DNA of 10,269 nucleotides from Pseudomonadota bacterium (GTDB taxonomy: Bacteria; Pseudomonadota; Gammaproteobacteria; Steroidobacterales; Steroidobacteraceae). Below, one piece after another: positions 6,574 through 10,269 of the stretch (position 1 is the stretch's first letter; each line of letters starts with the position of its first letter). The notes under the pieces are model-generated. The model was not told where the DNA came from and searched no databases. It saw nothing but the letters and a program-made list of their open reading frames with translations. The translations under genes and the position numbers were made by a program. The stretch lies in the NCBI GenBank assembly GCA_021838065.1, contig JAKCEJ010000077.1:1-10269 (forward strand), written 5' to 3'.

Positions 6574-7695
6574 ATGCGATCAGGCCGTTCGGCGGTGCTC
6601 ATCGGCAGTGCCGCGGCGAAGGCGCCAGGCTTCGGGAGCGATCATCCCCTTGCGATTCCGCGCGTGGCGACGGTGCTCGCGCTGTGCGAGGAGCTGGGAT
6701 GGCTCGATTACGGCCAGCTGCGCGAGAGTCCCCGAGCGACCGAGGCTGAGTTGAGCCAATTCCACGACGCCGCATACATTGCGGCGCTGCGCGAGGCTGA
6801 GGCGGCCGGTGTCGCCAGCGTGCAGATACGCGAGCGCTTCAGGATTGGAACTCGAGAGAATCCGCTGTTTCCTGGTCTCTTTTCCAGAGCGGCGGCTACG
6901 GTGGGAGGCTCTTTGCTTGCCGCGGAGCTTGCGCTGCAGGGACACATCGTGTTTCACCCGAGCGGCGGCACTCACCACGGGCGACCAGACCGCGCCAGTG
7001 GGTTCTGCTACTTCAATGATCCGGTATTTGCACTGCGTCGCTTTGTAGAGCGCGGTTTGAGTCGGATCCTGTACGTCGATCTCGACGCCCATCACGGTGA
7101 CGGCGTCCAGGATGCCGTGTGTGACGATCCGCGCATTTATACTCTCTCGATTCACGAGGCGGGTCGCTGGCCGTTCACCGGCGGCGCGGAGGATCGTGGT
7201 GGCGGTCGGTCGGTCAATTTTCCGGTGCCCAAGGGTTTTCACGATGCGGAGTTGCGATTTCTAATGCACGCCGCCGTGTTGCCTTACGCGCGCGATGTTC
7301 GACCGCAGGCGGTAGTCATTACCTGCGGAGCGGACGGGCTCGCCGGTGACCCGTTGTGCGGGATGGAATTGAGCAACGGCGCGCTGTGGAAAACGGTTGA
7401 GGAGTTGATTGACCTTGCGCCGGCCGCCGTCGTACTCGGAGGAGGGGGTTACAACCCCTGGACCGTGGCACGCTGCTGGACCGGTCTTTGGGCAACGCTG
7501 AGCGGCAGGCGCATCCCGGAGGAATTGCCGCTGTCGGCCCGGCGCATTTTGACGGGACTGTCATGCGATCTCATTGATGAGGATGAGGTTGATCCTCTGT
7601 GGCTGTGCACGCTCGCAGATCCGTCGCAGGACCGCCCCATTCGCCAGTCGGTCTCGGATCTTATGCAGCGGGTCCGGCCGAACCTCGCGCCGTGA
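6574..7695 (+). CDS. Histone deacetylase family (class I-like, AcuC-type) zinc amidohydrolase
   Basis: 373 residues from the ATG, close to the length of AcuC and other bacterial class I-like enzymes. The family removes acyl groups from lysines or polyamines by zinc-dependent hydrolysis in the cytoplasm. Catalytic elements in order: GGTHHGRPDRASGFCYFND (131-149) with the His134-His135 dyad; YVDLDAHHGDG (167-177) with zinc ligands Asp171 and His173; CGADGLAGDPL (251-261) with zinc ligand Asp254; LGGGGYN (288-294) with transition-state Tyr293. All are intact, so an active enzyme is expected. The usual Ser after the third ligand (CGADS) is Gly255 here. The substrate is unknown: AcuC deacetylates acetyl-CoA synthetase in Bacillus, but no acs or acuA gene is visible. 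It appears to be a single-gene unit, flanked by non-coding or decayed DNA on both sides, with visibly less GC-rich codon choice than the hyf genes. Confidence 0.92.
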   Translation: MRSGRSAVLIGSAAAKAPGFGSDHPLAIPRVATVLALCEELGWLDYGQLRESPRATEAELSQFHDAAYIAALREAEAAGVASVQIRERFRIGTRENPLFPGLFSRAAATVGGSLLAAELALQGHIVFHPSGGTHHGRPDRASGFCYFNDPVFALRRFVERGLSRILYVDLDAHHGDGVQDAVCDDPRIYTLSIHEAGRWPFTGGAEDRGGGRSVNFPVPKGFHDAELRFLMHAAVLPYARDVRPQAVVITCGADGLAGDPLCGMELSNGALWKTVEELIDLAPAAVVLGGGGYNPWTVARCWTGLWATLSGRRIPEELPLSARRILTGLSCDLIDEDEVDPLWLCTLADPSQDRPIRQSVSDLMQRVRPNLAP

Positions 7696-7777
7696 ACGCC
7701 GTGTTTTGGCTCTAATCGGAGTTGCGGCAATCGTGGCGCTCAAGGGCTCTGACTGCCACGAGGCTGCCGCCACATAA

Positions 7778-7799
7778 TGGAAGCGCGGTTGCGCTTCCG
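7778..7799. repeat. Perfect 8-bp inverted repeat (hairpin) downstream of the deacetylase gene
   Basis: GGAAGCGC (7779-7786), loop GGTT, GCGCTTCC (7791-7798), plus a flanking T-G pair. It starts about 83 nt after the deacetylase stop. The bases that follow on the plus strand contain only a short ATTT, so it is at best a weak intrinsic terminator. It could equally be an end of the transposase remnant that follows. Confidence 0.5.
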
Positions 7800-7811
7800 G
7801 GCATTTGGGAG

Positions 7812-8084
7812 ATGTCGTCCGACGATGCTCGCGCGTTCTGGAGAGAGCCTGAACGCCGGACGCCCCCCCTGACCGACCACCAGCGTCGGCTTAACCGTCT
7901 GCGCTCGGCCACCCGGGCTCGCGGGGTGCACGCCATTCACGTCGCGGAGCCTCTCCGGGATGTCACCCAGGCGCGCTACCGGGGCCTGGCCAAGCGGTGT
8001 GCTTGGCTGTTCGCCGCCTCTGCGCTGGCAAACTGGTACACGGTCAGGCGGCTGCTGCGGCCACAGGCAACATGTGGATGCTGA
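7812..8084 (+). pseudogene. Degenerate C-terminal remnant of an IS5-type DDE transposase
   Basis: From codon 16 on, the 90-codon frame resembles the end of IS5-group transposases. LTDHQRRLNRLRSATRAR matches the 'L..eqk..Nr.isriRarVEH' region, and ARYRGLAKR followed by LFAASALANWYTVRRLL matches the very conserved '(V)RYRGLAKN...LFALaNL...RR.L' tail, with the spacing between the two blocks preserved. The catalytic glutamate of the VEH motif aligns with Val (RARGVHAIH), and the framework VFxVIKRxFG is scrambled. The N-terminal two-thirds of a transposase (both catalytic aspartates) is absent, so this is an inactive relic. The frame is open upstream to a TTG at 7722 without recognisable homology. 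The ATG at 7812 has GGGAG directly against it and is unlikely to be a working start. The recognition is from memory of the family, without an alignment. Confidence 0.6.
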
Positions 8085-8137
8085 GCGGGGGAACCCGCCA
8101 GAGTGGCCGTCAAAGGCCGCCAGGCGGGCTTCCTCAG
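8081..8137. repeat. Long imperfect inverted repeat after the transposase remnant
   Basis: The outer arms CTGAG (8081-8085) and CTCAG (8133-8137) are followed inward by GAACCCGCC (8091-8099) against GGCGGGCTTC (8123-8132) with one bulged base, and by an inner GGCC/GGCC pair (8105-8108, 8115-8118). It may be a folded RNA element, a relic of an insertion-sequence end, or a repetitive palindrome. No U-tract follows. Confidence 0.4.
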
Positions 8138-8250
8138 CGCGTTCGGGGCCGAAAAGCATGCTGATCCGACCCAATGACTCACCCACGACTGCGCTCGCTA
8201 CCGCCTGCGCAAGGATTCCCTAGAGCGGCCCAGCCGTGCCAGCGAGTTGG

Positions 8251-8279
8251 TTGCACGCAGGCCGCCCATCGACTAGACT
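8251..8279 (+). promoter_or_regulatory. Candidate sigma70-type promoter for ybiT
   Basis: TTGCAC (8251-8256) and TAGACT (8274-8279) are separated by exactly 17 nt. The match is partial (3/6 and 4/6), but the spacing is ideal and it is the best pair upstream of ybiT. Transcription would start near 8286, giving a leader of about 170 nt. Confidence 0.45.
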
Positions 8280-8361
8280 GCGCGGCCCGCAGCGAGCCAC
8301 CCCGCGCGGCACCCCGGCCCATTCGCAACTGACGGCCGCCGGTCACCCGGCAGGACGGGGT

Positions 8362-8406
8362 ATGACCTCACGATCGTCGCGCCTCGACCCTGTACGAGCG
8401 GCATGA
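8362..8406 (+). CDS. Possible 14-residue leader peptide upstream of ybiT
   Basis: ATG at 8362 with AGGA (8352-8355) 6 nt upstream opens a short frame, MTSRSSRLDPVRAA, ending at TGA 8404-8406. Three of its 14 residues are Arg and three are Ser, including the run CGA-TCG-TCG-CGC. Its stop lies in the loop of the hairpin formed by 8389-8395 and 8415-8421, so a ribosome translating it would disrupt that hairpin. A second ATG overlaps the stop (ATGA, 8403-8406) and opens a frame running out of phase into ybiT. Such short frames are common by chance; the Shine-Dalgarno and the hairpin overlap are the only support. Confidence 0.3.
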   Translation: MTSRSSRLDPVRAA

Positions 8407-8436
8407 CGTACGAGGTACAGGCGGGTCCTGGCCCGC
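8389..8436 (+). promoter_or_regulatory. Tandem hairpins in the ybiT leader
   Basis: Stem 1 pairs CCTGTAC (8389-8395) with GTACAGG (8415-8421), a perfect 7-bp match with a 19-nt loop. Stem 2 pairs GCGGG (8421-8425) with CCCGC (8432-8436) across a 6-nt loop and shares one base with stem 1. The second stem ends 19 nt before the ybiT ATG. GTACGAG is also repeated directly (8392-8398 and 8408-8414), so alternative pairings are possible. No U-run follows, so control would more likely act on translation than through a classic terminator. Confidence 0.4.
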
Positions 8437-8455
8437 ACCATTTGAACGGACGGAC

Positions 8456-10060
8456 ATGCTCTCCACATTCAACGTCACGATGCAGTTCGGGGCCAAACCC
8501 CTGTTTGAGCAAGTCACCGCCAAATTCACCGATGGCAATCGCTACGGCCTGATCGGCGCCAACGGTTGCGGCAAATCGACGCTCATGAAGATCCTGAGCG
8601 GCGAACTCGAGCAAAGCGTGGGCGATGTGGTGCTGCAACCCGGGAGACGCCTCGGCACCCTCAGGCAAAATCAATTTGCCTACGAGGATGAGCGTGTGCT
8701 CGACGTGGTGATGCAAGGCCACCTCGAGATGTGGCGTGCCATGCAGGAGCGGGATCGAATCTACGCCGACCCGAACGCGACCGACCTGGATTACATGAAG
8801 GCGGCGGAGCTCGAGGTGAGATTCGGCGAGTACGGCGGTTATGACGCCGAGGCGCGCGCCAGCAGTATCCTCAGCGACATCGGGATCAATGAATCGCTGC
8901 ATGAGCGGCCGATGCGTGAGGTGGCGCCCGGATTGAAGCTGCGGGTGCTGCTGGCGCAGGCTCTGTTCTCGAAGCCGGACGTGCTGCTGCTCGATGAACC
9001 GACCAACAATCTCGACATTCACTCGATCCGGTGGCTCGAGGGCGTGCTCAACGATTATGACGCCACCATGATCATCATCAGCCACGATCGACGCTTCCTG
9101 AACCAAGTCTGCACGCACGTCGCGGACCTGGATTACCAGCAACTGAAAATCTATCCGGGCAATTACGACGACTTCATGCTGGCCTCGCTGCAGGCGCGCC
9201 AACGCGTGGAAGCAGCGAATGCCAAGGCGCACGACCGCATTTCGGATCTGCAGGAATTCGTGCGCCGCTTCTCGGCGAACGCGTCGAAGGCGCGCCAGGC
9301 GACCTCGCGCCGCAGAGAGCTCGAGAAGATCAAACTCGAGGAGGTGCGCCCTTCTTCGCGGCAGAACCCGTACATCCGCTTCGAACAGCGCAAGAAGCTG
9401 TACCACTCTGCGGTCTCGGTCGACGGTCTCTCATTCCGATATCCGGGGTCGGAAGTCGATGTCTTGCGGAAAGTCCGCTTCAACATCCGGGCCGGTGAGC
9501 GGATTGCCATCATCGGAGCTAACGGGGTGGGCAAGACGACCCTGGCGCGCTGCCTGATCGGCGAACTGAAACCGACCGCCGGCCAAATCACCTGGGCAGA
9601 GAACGCCGAACCCGATTACATGCCGCAGGATCCGCAGGCAGATTTCGCCGAGAAGGTCGACCTGTTCACGTGGATGTCGCAGTGGACGGGCAAGGCGGAC
9701 GACGACCTGATCGTGCGCGCGACGCTCGGACGGTTGCTGTTTTCCGGCGATGAGGTCAAGAAGTCGGTCAAGGTGCTCTCGGGTGGCGAGAAGGGCCGCA
9801 TGATCTACGGCAAGCTGATGCTGAACAAGCCGAACGTCCTGGTCATGGATGAGCCCACGAACCACATGGACATGGAAACCATCGAGTCTCTGCAGACAGC
9901 GCTCGAGCTGTATCCCGGCACGCTGATCTTCGTCTCCCACGACCGGGAATTCGTCAGCGGTCTTGCCAAGCGAATCATCGAGCTGAAGCCGGACGGAACG
10001 ATCGAGGACTTCAACGGCACCTTCGAGGAATACCTGGCGTCACATCCCCTGGTCGCGTAG
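8456..10060 (+). CDS. ybiT: YbiT-type ABC-F ATPase (ribosome-associated translation factor)
   Basis: 534 residues, soluble, with two ABC ATPase domains in one chain and no membrane segments, as in the ABC-F family that binds the ribosomal E site (EttA, Uup, YheS, YbiT). Domain 1: Walker A GANGCGKST (34-42), a degenerate signature VAPGLKLR (156-163) that is usual in YbiT, Walker B VLLLDEPTNNLD (176-187), His210 switch. The linker, about 245-317 (the P-site tRNA interaction motif region), holds a basic FSANASKARQATSR stretch. Domain 2: Walker A GANGVGKTT (354-362), LSGGEKGRM (441-449), VMDEPTNHMD (463-472), His495. Both catalytic glutamates (E181, E466) are present. Similarity to E. coli YbiT (about 530 residues) extends from the first residues, which supports this ATG despite only a weak GGACGGA upstream. 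It differs from antibiotic-resistance ABC-Fs by its short linker. Monocistronic as far as visible. Confidence 0.95.
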   Translation: MLSTFNVTMQFGAKPLFEQVTAKFTDGNRYGLIGANGCGKSTLMKILSGELEQSVGDVVLQPGRRLGTLRQNQFAYEDERVLDVVMQGHLEMWRAMQERDRIYADPNATDLDYMKAAELEVRFGEYGGYDAEARASSILSDIGINESLHERPMREVAPGLKLRVLLAQALFSKPDVLLLDEPTNNLDIHSIRWLEGVLNDYDATMIIISHDRRFLNQVCTHVADLDYQQLKIYPGNYDDFMLASLQARQRVEAANAKAHDRISDLQEFVRRFSANASKARQATSRRRELEKIKLEEVRPSSRQNPYIRFEQRKKLYHSAVSVDGLSFRYPGSEVDVLRKVRFNIRAGERIAIIGANGVGKTTLARCLIGELKPTAGQITWAENAEPDYMPQDPQADFAEKVDLFTWMSQWTGKADDDLIVRATLGRLLFSGDEVKKSVKVLSGGEKGRMIYGKLMLNKPNVLVMDEPTNHMDMETIESLQTALELYPGTLIFVSHDREFVSGLAKRIIELKPDGTIEDFNGTFEEYLASHPLVA

Positions 10061-10086
10061 CTGCGAGCCCGCCGAATTGCTCCTTT

Positions 10087-10124
10087 GCGCAGCGTCCGAT
10101 TCCACAGTGCGACACACGCTGCGC
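10087..10124. repeat. Perfect 9-bp inverted repeat after ybiT
   Basis: GCGCAGCGT (10087-10095) and ACGCTGCGC (10116-10124) are exact reverse complements with a 20-nt loop, 26 nt after the ybiT stop. No U-tract follows on either strand, so if it ends transcription it does so inefficiently or with other factors. Confidence 0.5.
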
Positions 10125-10142
10125 CGATCATGACGTCATGCC

Positions 10143-10161
10143 GGCGCGGCGGCGCCGCGCC
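10143..10161. repeat. GC-only hairpin downstream of ybiT
   Basis: GGCGCGGC (10143-10150), loop GGC, GCCGCGCC (10154-10161). GCCGGC on both sides could extend the stem with a bulge, and an 8-bp palindrome TGACGTCA lies just before it (10131-10138). This is a very stable structure without a U-tail. It may act with the preceding repeat as a 3' end or be a REP-like element. Confidence 0.45.
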
Positions 10162-10269
10162 TGCCGGCTGTCTGGCTCACAGGTTGTCTTGAGGCTCAAG
10201 TCCGAGCCGACATGCCGCCAAGACTGTGCGCCACGAGCAACCTCGCTGCGAGGAGCCGCCGGCCGGCAT

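Noticed and set aside
7740..8186. 148-codon minus-strand open frame opposite the transposase relic
   Set aside because: The plus strand carries recognisable transposase blocks with GC-biased third positions over 7857-8065. The minus-strand product shows no family pattern.

Overview
The window is GC-rich, densely coding DNA, most likely from a proteobacterium (Pseudomonadota). The best clue is the ABC-F gene at the right end, which resembles enterobacterial YbiT over its whole length. I infer a beta- or gammaproteobacterium but cannot name a genus.

Left half (1-5712): one tightly packed plus-strand operon of six genes, the first cut by the window edge. By homology these are hydrogenase-4 / formate-hydrogenlyase type subunits in the order HyfB (C-terminal part), HyfC, HyfE, HyfF, HyfG, HyfI: three antiporter-like or NuoK-like membrane subunits, one NuoH-like membrane anchor, a catalytic-type large subunit (NuoC+NuoD-like) and a NuoB-like iron-sulfur small subunit. 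Joints are overlaps or gaps of 1-5 nt, except a 37-nt gap before the large subunit. The key observation is that the large subunit lacks all four cysteines that hold the [NiFe] site in true hydrogenases. The first motif reads RVSGDS and the last reads NLTYSG, and the C-terminal tail removed during hydrogenase maturation is absent. The small subunit keeps its cluster cysteines, and the membrane subunits keep the charged residues linked to ion pumping. There is no HyfH/NuoI-like ferredoxin gene between the large and small subunit genes. The set matches the six-subunit 'energy-converting hydrogenase-related' (Ehr) complexes: complex I relatives that cannot be [NiFe] hydrogenases and whose substrate is unsettled.

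Middle (5713-8455): lower coding density. An 861-bp gap after the operon holds a minus-strand open frame that looks like the C-terminal piece of an unrecognised protein, with stops further upstream in the same frame. Then comes a complete class I histone-deacetylase-like (AcuC family) amidohydrolase with an intact zinc site. After it lie a perfect hairpin, a degenerate C-terminal remnant of an IS5-type transposase and a long imperfect inverted repeat, so this spacer looks like a graveyard for mobile DNA.

Right (8251-10269): a sigma70-like promoter, a leader with a possible 14-codon peptide ORF and two tandem hairpins, and a full-length YbiT-type ABC-F ribosome-associated ATPase, followed by two GC-rich inverted repeats. 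The leader resembles a ribosome-sensing attenuator, which is a hypothesis only. The Ehr operon, the deacetylase and ybiT appear to be three independent transcription units with no obvious shared pathway.
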